Assembly (NCBI RefSeq): GCF_002943755.1
Contig: NZ_MQUB01000001.1
Location: forward strand, 1,600,501 to 1,664,500
DNA length: 64,000 nt
Direction of reading: 5' to 3'
From: Aureitalea marina
Lineage (GTDB): Bacteria; Bacteroidota; Bacteroidia; Flavobacteriales; Flavobacteriaceae
Position numbers and translations under genes: made by a program. How positions within the stretch are numbered: position 1 is the stretch's first letter; every line of letters begins with the position of its first letter. Of this stretch, positions 1 to 8,719 are shown piece after piece. The notes beneath the pieces were generated by a model, which was not told the origin of the DNA, did no database searches, and was given only the letters and a program-made list of their open reading frames with translations.

Positions 1-2
1 AC

Positions 3-377
3 GCCGGTTGGATCCACAATCACTGGCCCAAGATGAGCGATGGCAAATGGATACACGAAACAGTGACCATAGAGCAGGATCCGGTATGGAAGAATTTCGT
101 AGAAGGTAAGAGTGGTGTGCAATTTGTGCACCGATACATGGCTTACGCTGTTGTGGGAATTATCATCGCGATTTGGTTAAAAGGAAAGAAACGAGTCATG
201 ACGACATTCCAAAGTCGAGGTCTGAATGTCCTCCTTGGTTTGGTATTTATACAATTCGTTCTAGGTGTACTAACCCTTCTGATGCAGGTTCCAGTCTGGT
301 TGGGTGTGCTCCACCAGGTCTTTGCATTCTTGTTGTTGGCTGCCATGACTTTTTCCCTGCACAGGTACTCAAAATAA
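3..377 (+). CDS. ctaA: Heme A synthase COX15/CtaA, C-terminal part (cut by window start)
   Basis: The frame is already open at base 3 and stops at 377, leaving the last 124 residues of a protein that begins outside the window. The visible part starts with NHWPKM, followed by FVHRYMAY and LGVLHQVFAF, which fit the conserved second half of COX15/CtaA, including His residues of the heme sites. Three hydrophobic segments follow one another to the C-terminus. The family is an inner-membrane enzyme that converts heme O to heme A for aa3-type cytochrome oxidase, so aerobic respiration is implied. The ATG at 33 is internal (within WPKM), not the start. Family assignment is firm; completeness cannot be judged. 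Confidence 0.88.
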   Translation, partial: AGWIHNHWPKMSDGKWIHETVTIEQDPVWKNFVEGKSGVQFVHRYMAYAVVGIIIAIWLKGKKRVMTTFQSRGLNVLLGLVFIQFVLGVLTLLMQVPVWLGVLHQVFAFLLLAAMTFSLHRYSK

Positions 378-390
378 GCCTGGCTTAAAG

Positions 391-398
391 TATATTTG
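391..398 (+). promoter_or_regulatory. Bacteroidota -7 box TATATTTG
   Basis: Exact match to the TAnnTTTG -7 consensus, 14 bases before the ATG at 413. It suggests the pRiA4b-like gene has its own promoter and a very short leader. No clear -33 TTG is seen. Confidence 0.5.
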
Positions 399-412
399 CA
401 CCCTAATTGAAG

Positions 413-931
413 ATGGAGATGATATATCGATTTCGCGTAATTCTGGATACTCACGAAGATGTCTTTCGCGACCTGGAGATCAATGCGGAGGATACCCTGG
501 AGGACCTTCACAATGTGATCGTGCAAAGCTTTGGTTTTGGCGGTCAGGAAATGGCTTCATTTTACCTCAGCGATCCCGAATGGGTACAAGGTGAAGAGAT
601 CCCGATGTTCGACATGAGTGAAGTTCCTGGGGAGATCAAAGTGATGAACGAGACCTTCCTGGAAGATGTGGTCAATGAGCAAAGTCCGCGCTTGATCTAT
701 GTGTATGACTTTTTAAACATGTGGACTTTTCTAGTCGAGCTGGCAGAGATCGCAGAGATCGAAGAGGGTCGCACCTATCCCAACCTCATCTTTGCTCACG
801 GGCATATTCCGGAAGAGGCACCCGAAAAAGAGTTCATCGCCGAACCGGAATCAGGCTCCCAGGATGCCCTGGACCGGGACTATGATACGGACGATTATCA
901 GGACCTGGATTTTGACCAAAACTGGAACTAG
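413..931 (+). CDS. Plasmid pRiA4b ORF-3-like protein
   Basis: The N-terminal half (YRFRVILD, then a run of short acidic strands and the FGFGGQEMASFYLSD segment) resembles the PRiA4_ORF3 family (PF07929), first seen next to IS elements and plasmids but common on Bacteroidota chromosomes. The molecular function is unknown. The C-terminal 45 residues are very acidic and end in alternating Asp/Tyr. I chose ATG 413; ATG 419 would give MIYRFRV, and a TTG at 407 also extends the frame. No transposase is nearby, so nothing here suggests mobility. It follows the ctaA end by 35 bases but has its own -7 box. Confidence 0.7.
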   Translation: MEMIYRFRVILDTHEDVFRDLEINAEDTLEDLHNVIVQSFGFGGQEMASFYLSDPEWVQGEEIPMFDMSEVPGEIKVMNETFLEDVVNEQSPRLIYVYDFLNMWTFLVELAEIAEIEEGRTYPNLIFAHGHIPEEAPEKEFIAEPESGSQDALDRDYDTDDYQDLDFDQNWN

Positions 932-972
932 GATTTCCATCCACGACTAACCACAAATACACCATTCACTAA

Positions 973-2031
973 GTGATCAATCTTTACAGTACCCAAATCG
1001 ACCAGTTGTCCATCCATCGGGTTGGAAACAAGAGTCGGGCTGAAGGACTTTTTCTTTCCGCCACACCCTGCCAGATGAATGACGAACTCCACGCCTTATT
1101 GAAGGAATATTTCTTTAAACCCTTTCGCGAAAAAGATGAGGACTACCTCCGTTTTGCTCACGAGGTGGATCTGGAGTTTCACACCCTCCAACAACTCGTT
1201 AAACGGGCTTTCGCAAAACAGGAGAATTTTACCAATATCGCCCAGGATATCACCCGTTGTCTATACGAACAATCTGATCATCCGCACATCAAAGGTGGAG
1301 AGGTCTACGTGACCTACCTTGAGGGAATCGTGCACGACAATGAGAAAGTTGATGGAATCGGGATCTTCAAATCGGAGTTGACCCAGGATTTTCTGCAATT
1401 TGACCAGGGTGAGACTCAATTGGTACCCCGCTTGGAACAAGGGATAAACCTCAGTAAACTAGATAAAGGAGCCCTTATCCTGAACGTGGATGGTGAAGAC
1501 GGCTTTAAACTACTATCAGTAGATAGCAATCGATACGATACCCGTTATTGGTTGGAGCGTTTCCTGGGGGCCGAACCGCTTGCTGACGAGAATTTCAAGA
1601 CCAAGCACTACCTGAAAATGTGCCAGGATTTTGCCCGTCAGGTTGTTTTACCGGCTGAGGACAAGAAAGAGGAAGTTTTGTTCATGAATCGCGCTGTGAA
1701 TCACTTCGCCAAGAACGATACTTTCGAAGAGACGCAGTTCATGAACGACGTGATCGAAAATCCGGATCTTATCCCGGAATTCCGTCATTTTAAAACGGAA
1801 CAGGCTCCTAAGTACAAGATCGAGGATCTGACGACCTTCCCCATCGCCAATACAGCCGTGACCGCTGCCCGAAAGAAGATTCGCAACACCATCGAGTTGG
1901 ATACCAATATCCAGATCAAGATGGATTTCATCAACCCGGAGAGTGCAGAGCGCTTCGTTGAAAAAGGTTGGGACGAAGAAAAACAGATGTACTACTACCT
2001 GGTCTATTTCAACCAGGAGCGCAAGAGCTAA
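973..2031 (+). CDS. Nucleoid-associated protein (NdpA/YejK-like, PF04245)
   Basis: A 352-residue protein starting at GTG 973. The sequence fits the 37-kDa nucleoid-associated protein family: an N-terminal segment with IDQLSIHRVGNKS, then FFKPF, HIKGGEVYVTYLEGI and VDGIGIFKSE, which are typical of YejK/NdpA-like proteins of Bacteroidota. In E. coli YejK is found on the nucleoid and interacts with type II topoisomerases; a role here in chromosome organisation is inferred. There is no signal peptide, in keeping with a cytoplasmic DNA-associated protein. It stands alone, 41 bases after the preceding gene, with no visible Shine-Dalgarno sequence. Confidence 0.8.
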   Translation: MINLYSTQIDQLSIHRVGNKSRAEGLFLSATPCQMNDELHALLKEYFFKPFREKDEDYLRFAHEVDLEFHTLQQLVKRAFAKQENFTNIAQDITRCLYEQSDHPHIKGGEVYVTYLEGIVHDNEKVDGIGIFKSELTQDFLQFDQGETQLVPRLEQGINLSKLDKGALILNVDGEDGFKLLSVDSNRYDTRYWLERFLGAEPLADENFKTKHYLKMCQDFARQVVLPAEDKKEEVLFMNRAVNHFAKNDTFEETQFMNDVIENPDLIPEFRHFKTEQAPKYKIEDLTTFPIANTAVTAARKKIRNTIELDTNIQIKMDFINPESAERFVEKGWDEEKQMYYYLVYFNQERKS

Positions 2032-2100
2032 ATTCGGTTTGCTTGTAACAATTCCGGGGCAGGATCGTCATATTTCCAGCTAATCACCAAAATCCATTCT

Positions 2101-3000
2101 GTGGAACACATCCTGACGATCAACAACCTGACCAAGCGATTTGGTCCCATCACGGCAGTCGATAATCTTTCCTTCACCATAGAAAAAGGCAACGTCTATG
2201 GGATACTTGGACCAAACGGGAGTGGTAAGTCCACCACCCTAGGTATCGTGCTCAATGTAGTCAACCGGACGGCCGGGGAATTTTCCTGGTTTGATGGTGC
2301 CATGGACACACACGAAGCATTAAAACGTGTTGGAGCCATTATTGAACGGCCCAATTTCTATCCCTATATGACGGCGGTACAAAACCTGGAATTGGTCTGC
2401 AAGATCAAAGGGGTGGACACGGATAAGGTCGATGAAAAATTGGAAGCTGTGGGTTTGCTGGATCGTAAGGACAGTAAATTCAGAACCTTTTCGCTGGGGA
2501 TGAAACAACGTCTGGCCATTGCGTCTGCCTTGCTGAACGACCCGGAGATACTGATCCTGGACGAACCCACAAACGGATTGGACCCACAGGGGATTCATCA
2601 GATCCGTCAGATCATCAAAGAAATCGCTGCTCAGGGTACCACCATATTACTTGCTTCACACCTGTTGGACGAAGTTGAAAAGGTGTGTACCCATGTGGTC
2701 ATTCTTAGAAAAGGAGCCAGTTTGTATAGCGGCCGGGTAGATGGTATGAACGCCAGTCATGGCTTCTTTATCCTGGAATCGAACGATATGGAGCAGTTGA
2801 AGGCCACCTTGGAAAGTTTGCCTTCCATCGATAAGATCAAATCCGAAGGAGAACAGTTAGTTGCTTACCTGAACCAGCCCATGGATGCCACAGAACTGAA
2901 CCAACTGATGCATCAGAAAGGCATTGTCCTTTCACATCTGGTCAAACGAAAAGAAAGCCTGGAAGAGCAATTCCTGGAGATCACCAACAACCTAAATTAA
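2101..3000 (+). CDS. ABC transporter ATP-binding protein (ABC-2/BcrA type)
   Basis: A 299-residue ATPase with GTG start. Walker A is GPNGSGKST (about residues 38-46), the signature is FSLGMKQRLAIA and Walker B is ILILDEPTNGLD, followed by the switch His in ILLASHLL. The C-terminal 80 residues form the accessory domain usual for BcrA/NatA-type exporters. It lies six bases before an ABC-2 permease gene, so the two form one transporter. Substrate cannot be told; this class covers drug, antibiotic and lipid export as well as poorly understood housekeeping transporters. No sensor kinase or regulator is adjacent. Confidence 0.88.
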   Translation: MEHILTINNLTKRFGPITAVDNLSFTIEKGNVYGILGPNGSGKSTTLGIVLNVVNRTAGEFSWFDGAMDTHEALKRVGAIIERPNFYPYMTAVQNLELVCKIKGVDTDKVDEKLEAVGLLDRKDSKFRTFSLGMKQRLAIASALLNDPEILILDEPTNGLDPQGIHQIRQIIKEIAAQGTTILLASHLLDEVEKVCTHVVILRKGASLYSGRVDGMNASHGFFILESNDMEQLKATLESLPSIDKIKSEGEQLVAYLNQPMDATELNQLMHQKGIVLSHLVKRKESLEEQFLEITNNLN

Positions 3001-3006
3001 GCCATC

Positions 3007-3843
3007 ATGTTACGACTTTTAAGTATAGAAGTACAAAAGCTTCGATACAATAAATCGGCCCGAGTGATCTCTATTGTCTACTTCGTGCTGATCACCTTTA
3101 TTGCCCTTATCGCCTCTATTGAATTCAATTTTGGGGATATCAATTTCCGTGTTGCAGACCAGGGAATTTTCAATTTTCCATTCATCTGGCACTTCAATAC
3201 GTATATAGCAGCCATACTAAAAATATTCCTGGCCATTGTCATCGTTTCCATGATGGCCAATGAGTACAGTTACCGGACCCTAAAACAGAACCTGATCGAT
3301 GGGATCTCGAAAAAGGAGTTCGTTTTGTCCAAATTCATAACTGTTGTAGGTTTCGCAGCCGTATCCACTGTCTTTGTGTTTGTGGTTTCCATGATACTGG
3401 GATTGTCCTTTTCAGATTATATGGAGATCGGCATCATCTTTAGTGACCTGGAATACCTTTTGGCTTATTTTATCAAATTAGTTGGATTCTTCTCCTTCTG
3501 TCTTTTCCTGGGAGTGCTGGTTAAGCGATCGGCATATGCTATCGGATTCCTGGTGATCTGGTGGTTAGCTGAGGGCTTACTATACTTACTGATGAAATGG
3601 CGTTTCTTTAGGGATACGGATATAGCCGAAAACGTGATGCAGTTCTTCCCATTGACTTCAATGTCTAACCTGATCATCGAACCAGCTACCCGACTGGGAG
3701 CCGTCCAGAGCGCGGCCAGTCAGTTAGGTGAAAATCTGGATAAGGACTATGAGGTAGGGATCTTACCACTGCTGATCGTCTCTGCATGGATCTTCCTATT
3801 TGTTTATTGGTCCTTCCTGATACTGAAGCGCAGGGACTTGTAA
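3007..3843 (+). CDS. ABC-2 type transporter permease
   Basis: A 278-residue integral membrane protein with about six hydrophobic segments (for example near residues 18-38, 70-90, 113-135, 158-180, 186-200 and 255-272). It begins with MLRLLSIEVQKLRYNK, a usual opening of ABC-2 permeases in which a short amphipathic segment precedes the first membrane helix. The conserved NEYSYRTLKQNLIDG stretch links helices two and three, as in BcrB-like permeases. It is the partner of the ATPase ending at 3000 and the pair is very likely co-transcribed. The transported substrate is unknown. Confidence 0.85.
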   Translation: MLRLLSIEVQKLRYNKSARVISIVYFVLITFIALIASIEFNFGDINFRVADQGIFNFPFIWHFNTYIAAILKIFLAIVIVSMMANEYSYRTLKQNLIDGISKKEFVLSKFITVVGFAAVSTVFVFVVSMILGLSFSDYMEIGIIFSDLEYLLAYFIKLVGFFSFCLFLGVLVKRSAYAIGFLVIWWLAEGLLYLLMKWRFFRDTDIAENVMQFFPLTSMSNLIIEPATRLGAVQSAASQLGENLDKDYEVGILPLLIVSAWIFLFVYWSFLILKRRDL

Positions 3844-3897
3844 AATTAGATCGGTCCTATCCGCATTGCTGGCTAAATTCGATATATTTAGCCTCCT

Positions 3898-6321
3898 ATG
3901 CGCCTAGCTGGAATTTTTGCCACTATCCTATTGCTAATCCCACTGACCATGAGGGGTCAGCAAGTCGAGTTATTTACCCAACACAACGGTAATTATGACT
4001 ATTTAGCGTTTGGGAACACCTTAAACCCAGCTGAAAATAGTGATGGCATATGCGAGATCCTGACCGAGAGCTCGGCCAATTTCTCCCTGCTTGCAGGGCA
4101 ATCCATCATTGCTGCCTATCTGTATTGGGCCGGATCAGGAACCGGGGATTTTGAAGTAGAGCTGAACGGTATACCTATTGAAGCTGAGCGTCAGTTCTCA
4201 TTTAATTTTGATAGCCAGGGAACGAACTATGAATTCTTCGGGGCCATGGCCGAAATTACCACTTTGTTGCAGGAGTCGGACACCAACGACTATTTGTTCA
4301 CTGAACTGGACCTGACCGACGTGATCGAGCCCTTTTGCGCTAACCAAACCAACTTCGGAGGATGGTCGGTAACAGTAGTCTATGAAGATCTTGGGCTGCC
4401 GTTGAACCAAGTGGCCATATTTGATGGCTTCGAGGCCGTATCAGGAGGAAATACCACCTTGAACATCGAACTAAATAACCTGGATGTCCTGGACAATATC
4501 GGGGCCAAGATCGGTTTCCTGGCCTGGGAAGGAGATTCCGGCCTTGCCGTGGATGAGACGCTCAGGATCAATGGGGCCATTTTGAGTAATCCCCCTTTGA
4601 ACCCTGCCAATAACGCATTTAATGGGACAAACTCATTCACCAACTCCTCTGAACTTTACAACATGGACATCGATGTGTACAGCATCGAGAATAATATCGA
4701 CCCCGGAGATACCCAGGCATTGATACAACTTACCTCTGGCCAGGACCTGGTACTGATCAATAATATAGTGACGGTGCTCAACACAGAATTGCCTGATGCA
4801 ACAATCGAGATCTCACTGCGGGATCCCATCGTTTGTGGAGATACAGATTTCACCTTGGACTATACCGTATTTAACCTGAACAGTACGGGAGAACTAGTGG
4901 CAAAAACTCCTATTGCTTTTTACATTGACGATGTCTTAGTCGGCCAGGCTCAGACCTTGAATGAGATCCCGATCGACGGCTCGGAAAGTAATAGTATCGT
5001 CCTGGATTTTCCCGCAGACCTTACCGAACTGTTTGAACTCAGGGCGGTAGTAGATGATGATGGAACCGGTGAAGGCCTTTCCCTGGAACTGGACGAGGAC
5101 AACAATGAAGATAACCTGGAACTACAGCAGCTGATCAATCCGGAGATTATTGGGGTGATCGACCTGGAGGAATGCGATCTGGTGCAGACGGAGATCTTCG
5201 ACCTGACCCTGGCTACGGCCCAGATCGATGCGGCTAACGACATTTCGTTTCACCTCAGTTTTGAAGATGCCGATGAAGACGAACGGCCAATAGAAAATCC
5301 AGAGGAATACGAGAATATCTCAAGCCCCCAAACCATATGGATTCGTGTAGAGAACGAACAATGCTACCTGGTAGATAGTTTTACCATAACCGTGGTTTTT
5401 TGTCCATATCCGGATGCGACCATAGAGGTAGACAACCAGATCAATGCATGCAGACAGCGGGACAGCGAGATCGAATACACGGTGTACAATATCGACGGTC
5501 GGGGGCCATTACCTTCCGGAACACCCATTGCGTTTTACGCTGAAGATGAACTGATCGGGCGATCCACTACCATCAATACGATACCCATAAACGGGAGTGA
5601 AAGAGGATTTACCGAAGTGGAATTGCCTATGAGTTTGCCTGAAGAATTCCCCATCAGGGTTGTGGTAGACGATGATGGCTCGGGCACAAGTACTGTACTG
5701 GAACTGAATGAGGAAAATAATGATTTCACCCAAGTAGTCATCTTTGTGAGTATTCCCCCTATTGGTCGCTTGAACGATCTTTTGCTTTGTGACGAGGGAT
5801 TTCAGTCTGCCGTTTTCGACCTGACTCAGCTCAATGACCTGGTCTCAACGGATCCTAACGATAGTATCACGTATTACACCTCTGAAACCGACGCCATCGA
5901 AGGCGATAATTGGATACTAAATCCAGAAAGTTTTAGCAATACATCCAATCCGCAGGCCATCTATGTCCGGCTGGAAAATGAGATCTGTTTTGCTACCGCC
6001 GTCTTTGAGATAGAAACGGAAAAGTGTCCGGTGAGTGTTTCCCAGGGGATTTCACCCAATGGTGACAACCTAAATGATGAACTCGAGATTCCCGGTCTAT
6101 TGGATATATTTTTGGACTTCGAACTCGATATCTATTCCCGCTATGGTAACCTGGTTTACCAGGGGGGAAACGAGGACGGTTTTTGGGACGGAAAACCCAA
6201 TAAAGGACTGTTCGGGAATCCAGGTACCCTTGTCCCAACCGGCACCTATTATTATGTCCTTAAACTGAATGATCCACTCTATCCCGAACCGCTGATCGGC
6301 TATGTCTATGTGAATTATTGA
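3898..6321 (+). CDS. Type IX-secreted protein with two ~206-residue repeats and type B sorting domain
   Basis: An 807-residue secreted protein. Residues 1-20 are a signal peptide ending TMRGQ. An N-terminal beta domain (YLYWAGSG...) is followed by two homologous modules, residues 299-504 and 505-711, each starting PDATIE, containing a CARDB-like unit (TPIAFY, VVDDDG) and ending in a Cys-containing unit (WIRVENEQCY / YVRLENEICF). The C-terminus (712-807; GISPNGDNLND, DIYSRYGNLVY, PTGTYYYVL, GYVYVNY) is the gliding-motility/type B sorting domain that directs type IX secretion. Likely cell surface or secreted, perhaps adhesive; acidic Asp/Asn loops may bind calcium. Not linked to a visible operon. 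Confidence 0.85.
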   Translation: MRLAGIFATILLLIPLTMRGQQVELFTQHNGNYDYLAFGNTLNPAENSDGICEILTESSANFSLLAGQSIIAAYLYWAGSGTGDFEVELNGIPIEAERQFSFNFDSQGTNYEFFGAMAEITTLLQESDTNDYLFTELDLTDVIEPFCANQTNFGGWSVTVVYEDLGLPLNQVAIFDGFEAVSGGNTTLNIELNNLDVLDNIGAKIGFLAWEGDSGLAVDETLRINGAILSNPPLNPANNAFNGTNSFTNSSELYNMDIDVYSIENNIDPGDTQALIQLTSGQDLVLINNIVTVLNTELPDATIEISLRDPIVCGDTDFTLDYTVFNLNSTGELVAKTPIAFYIDDVLVGQAQTLNEIPIDGSESNSIVLDFPADLTELFELRAVVDDDGTGEGLSLELDEDNNEDNLELQQLINPEIIGVIDLEECDLVQTEIFDLTLATAQIDAANDISFHLSFEDADEDERPIENPEEYENISSPQTIWIRVENEQCYLVDSFTITVVFCPYPDATIEVDNQINACRQRDSEIEYTVYNIDGRGPLPSGTPIAFYAEDELIGRSTTINTIPINGSERGFTEVELPMSLPEEFPIRVVVDDDGSGTSTVLELNEENNDFTQVVIFVSIPPIGRLNDLLLCDEGFQSAVFDLTQLNDLVSTDPNDSITYYTSETDAIEGDNWILNPESFSNTSNPQAIYVRLENEICFATAVFEIETEKCPVSVSQGISPNGDNLNDELEIPGLLDIFLDFELDIYSRYGNLVYQGGNEDGFWDGKPNKGLFGNPGTLVPTGTYYYVLKLNDPLYPEPLIGYVYVNY

Positions 6322-6493
6322 TTGAGTGAATTTTCCTGCCTTAAGTTGCTTATTATCAGCATCTTAACTACTTGTAAGAGTTCGGCTACATTTGACACTC
6401 ACTCTAAGTTATTGTCCCTCAATTGGTTAATTTTTTTTTGAAGGATTATGCTTACTATAATATATCTTCGTAAGCAGATTTAATACTGTTGGC

Positions 6494-7810
6494 ATGCTTA
6501 GACTCCTTGGTTTTTTAGTATGTCTGGTATGGATCGGGTCCGCCTACGCTCAGGACACAGACATACAGGTCAATTCGGACCGTTTACAACGCAATATGAG
6601 GGCGTTGGCCGAATTGGATGAAGCCCCCAAAGAAACCAAACGAATTGCTGTAACCGAGACCACTTTGAACGGTCGTGCCTTCATCATGTCATTGATGAGA
6701 GAAGCAGGATTAAAGGTCTGGGTAGATTATGCCGGTAATATAGTAGGCACAAGAGCTGGATGGAATCCGGCCAACAAACCCATCTCCATTGGTTCCAGGA
6801 TGAACACCATGAAGGAACAAGGAGACTACGAGGGTTATATCAGTTCGCTCGCCGCCGTAGAGGTCATCCAGACCTTTATGGATCACGACATTTTTACGGA
6901 TCACCCTTTGGAGATCATCATCTTTACCGATGAGGAAGATGGTATTTCTGGAAGTCAGGCCGTTTTAGGAGATTATGACAATGAGTCCCTGAAATCCGTT
7001 AACGCCCGCGGAATAACCCGGGAAGAAGGGATCATCGAACTAGGTGGAGACCCCAAGAAGCTGGATAAACTGGTTCGACCAAAAGGAGCCATGGCCGCCT
7101 TTGTAGAATTACATGCCGATCCCATCGGAATTTTAGAGCGGAATAATATTGATATTGGGGTGGTAGACCGCATCATCGATAAGCGCAGTTGGGATATTCG
7201 TATCACCGGATTACCCACGCACGCTGGTATTACCGGAACTGAATTGCGGAATGAGACTTTGATGGCAGCCTCCAATCTGTACATTAAACTTAAGGAGATC
7301 ACTGGCAGTTATGATAGCCGACCTATCGGTTTGCTGAGTGATCCGGTACAGGCCGAGAAAAATCCTGAAGGACGGGTTACCATGAATGCTACCCTATCGA
7401 TCAGTGATTCATCCATCGAGCGGATCAACGAGATTTACATGCTTCTCAAACAATCTTCCTACGATATTGCCCATCAGGAAGGAGTAGAGATCAGTTTTAA
7501 ACAAGTCATGGATGACGACACGGACGGTCTGATCGACCCTACCCTACAGCGAGTGATCGATAATGCTGCTTCCACACTGGGACTTTCAACACGAAAGGTT
7601 CAATCTGGTACCGAGTACGATGCCGGTGGAATTGCCTCCATAGCTCCTACCGCTATGATCTTCTTGCCTGCGGCCGAAGCATCGGATTTGGCCTTTGTGG
7701 ACCACCAAGGCGGAGATGACATTGCCAATGGAGCCAATGTCTTGCTACTGACCTTGTTGGCCTTGGATAAGGAACTACAAAAAGATGAGATGCCCGTCGG
7801 AGGAAATTAA
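6494..7810 (+). CDS. M20-family (amidase/hydantoinase type) protein lacking several metal ligands
   Basis: A 438-residue exported protein with signal peptide ending SAYAQ (20). The fold matches the M20 subfamily of allantoate amidohydrolase, beta-ureidopropionase and N-carbamoyl amino acid hydrolase. Retained are E147/E148 (TDEEDG), H207 (VELHAD) and H243 (PTHAG). However the GSHxD motif reads GSRMN (R102, N104), the bridging Asp of FDG is E113 (YEG), the His of GHDA is Y375 (EYDAGG) and the HSPxE motif is replaced by FVDHQ. Family knowledge says these bind two metals and substrate. I infer a catalytically altered or inactive relative; the frame is intact throughout. Confidence 0.75.
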   Translation: MLRLLGFLVCLVWIGSAYAQDTDIQVNSDRLQRNMRALAELDEAPKETKRIAVTETTLNGRAFIMSLMREAGLKVWVDYAGNIVGTRAGWNPANKPISIGSRMNTMKEQGDYEGYISSLAAVEVIQTFMDHDIFTDHPLEIIIFTDEEDGISGSQAVLGDYDNESLKSVNARGITREEGIIELGGDPKKLDKLVRPKGAMAAFVELHADPIGILERNNIDIGVVDRIIDKRSWDIRITGLPTHAGITGTELRNETLMAASNLYIKLKEITGSYDSRPIGLLSDPVQAEKNPEGRVTMNATLSISDSSIERINEIYMLLKQSSYDIAHQEGVEISFKQVMDDDTDGLIDPTLQRVIDNAASTLGLSTRKVQSGTEYDAGGIASIAPTAMIFLPAAEASDLAFVDHQGGDDIANGANVLLLTLLALDKELQKDEMPVGGN

Positions 7811-7904
7811 TCCTCGCTTACTGTAACCGTTTTGGGAGAAGGACTATTTCAAGAAGTAGCCACGATCACATTTTTGATTTATCTTTAGGTGATAAGCCCA
7901 ATGT

Positions 7905-8687
7905 ATGTGTTATGACATAAAGGCCAGCTTGGAAACTCAGCTTCATCGAGCCAAGCGTAGAGGAGATCATCGTGCGGTAGAGGAGATCATGGAGAAATTG
8001 CTGCCGTGGACAGATCTACCCATCCATCACGCCTCGGGATTTAGCCATCCACGTATGTTCATTTACACAGACGAACGTCCGGATCTGCCAACCGTATCCA
8101 TTTGGGGCCTGATCCCACATTGGGTTCGAGATCGCGAGCAGATGAAGAAACTATGGAATCAAACCCTGAATGCCCGGGGAGAGACCATCTTCGAAAAACC
8201 TTCCTTTCGCGATGCGGCCAGGTATCATCGTTGCCTGGTATATGTGGATGGTTTCTACGAACACCAACACCACAAGGGTAAGACCTTTCCCTATTTCATC
8301 CATCGGGAAGATGGTGAACCCTTGATCATGGCCGGACTTTGGAGTATCTGGGAGGATCCCGAAAACAGAGAACTGATCAACAGCTTTAGCCTGGTCACCA
8401 CCCGGGGAAATGAGTTGCTCTCTGAGATCCATAATAATCCGAAAATTGCTGGTCCCAGAATGCCTGTCATATTGCAAGCAGATCAAGCGGATGAATGGTT
8501 AAGGCCCGTGGATGATCCCCTGGATCAAAAACTTCTTGAAGAACTCATTCAACCCCTTCCCGATAAAGAGCTTAAAGCTCATACCGTAAGACGTCTTAGA
8601 GGAAAAGAATACACCGGAAATACGGAAGGAATCGAGCAACCATTTTACTACCCGGAATTGGCCCAGGGAGGTCTTTTCGACGATTGA
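7905..8687 (+). CDS. SOS response-associated peptidase (SRAP, YedK/HMCES family)
   Basis: A 260-residue protein starting MCYD, so that Met removal exposes Cys2, the residue that forms a thiazolidine crosslink with abasic sites in single-stranded DNA. The active-site Asn (LNARGET), the Glu of DGFYE and a His (SEIH) ahead of PRMPVIL are all present; there are seven residues between that His and PRMP, a longer loop than in the E. coli protein. The enzyme shields abasic sites during replication. Its position 32 bases before uvrB places two DNA-damage genes side by side, although uvrB also has its own -7 box. Confidence 0.9.
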   Translation: MCYDIKASLETQLHRAKRRGDHRAVEEIMEKLLPWTDLPIHHASGFSHPRMFIYTDERPDLPTVSIWGLIPHWVRDREQMKKLWNQTLNARGETIFEKPSFRDAARYHRCLVYVDGFYEHQHHKGKTFPYFIHREDGEPLIMAGLWSIWEDPENRELINSFSLVTTRGNELLSEIHNNPKIAGPRMPVILQADQADEWLRPVDDPLDQKLLEELIQPLPDKELKAHTVRRLRGKEYTGNTEGIEQPFYYPELAQGGLFDD

Positions 8688-8693
8688 AATGAC

Positions 8694-8701
8694 TAACTTT
8701 G
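8694..8701 (+). promoter_or_regulatory. -7 box TAACTTTG before uvrB
   Basis: Exact TAnnTTTG match 18 bases before the uvrB ATG, inside the 32-base gap after the SRAP gene. It suggests that uvrB can be transcribed on its own. No LexA-like palindrome is visible. Confidence 0.5.
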
Positions 8702-8719
8702 TCAGTCTGATTTTAAGCC

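Noticed and set aside
413-931. pRiA4b ORF-3-like gene as a sign of a mobile element
   Set aside because: No transposase, inverted ends or composition change is seen; the family is common on chromosomes of this group.
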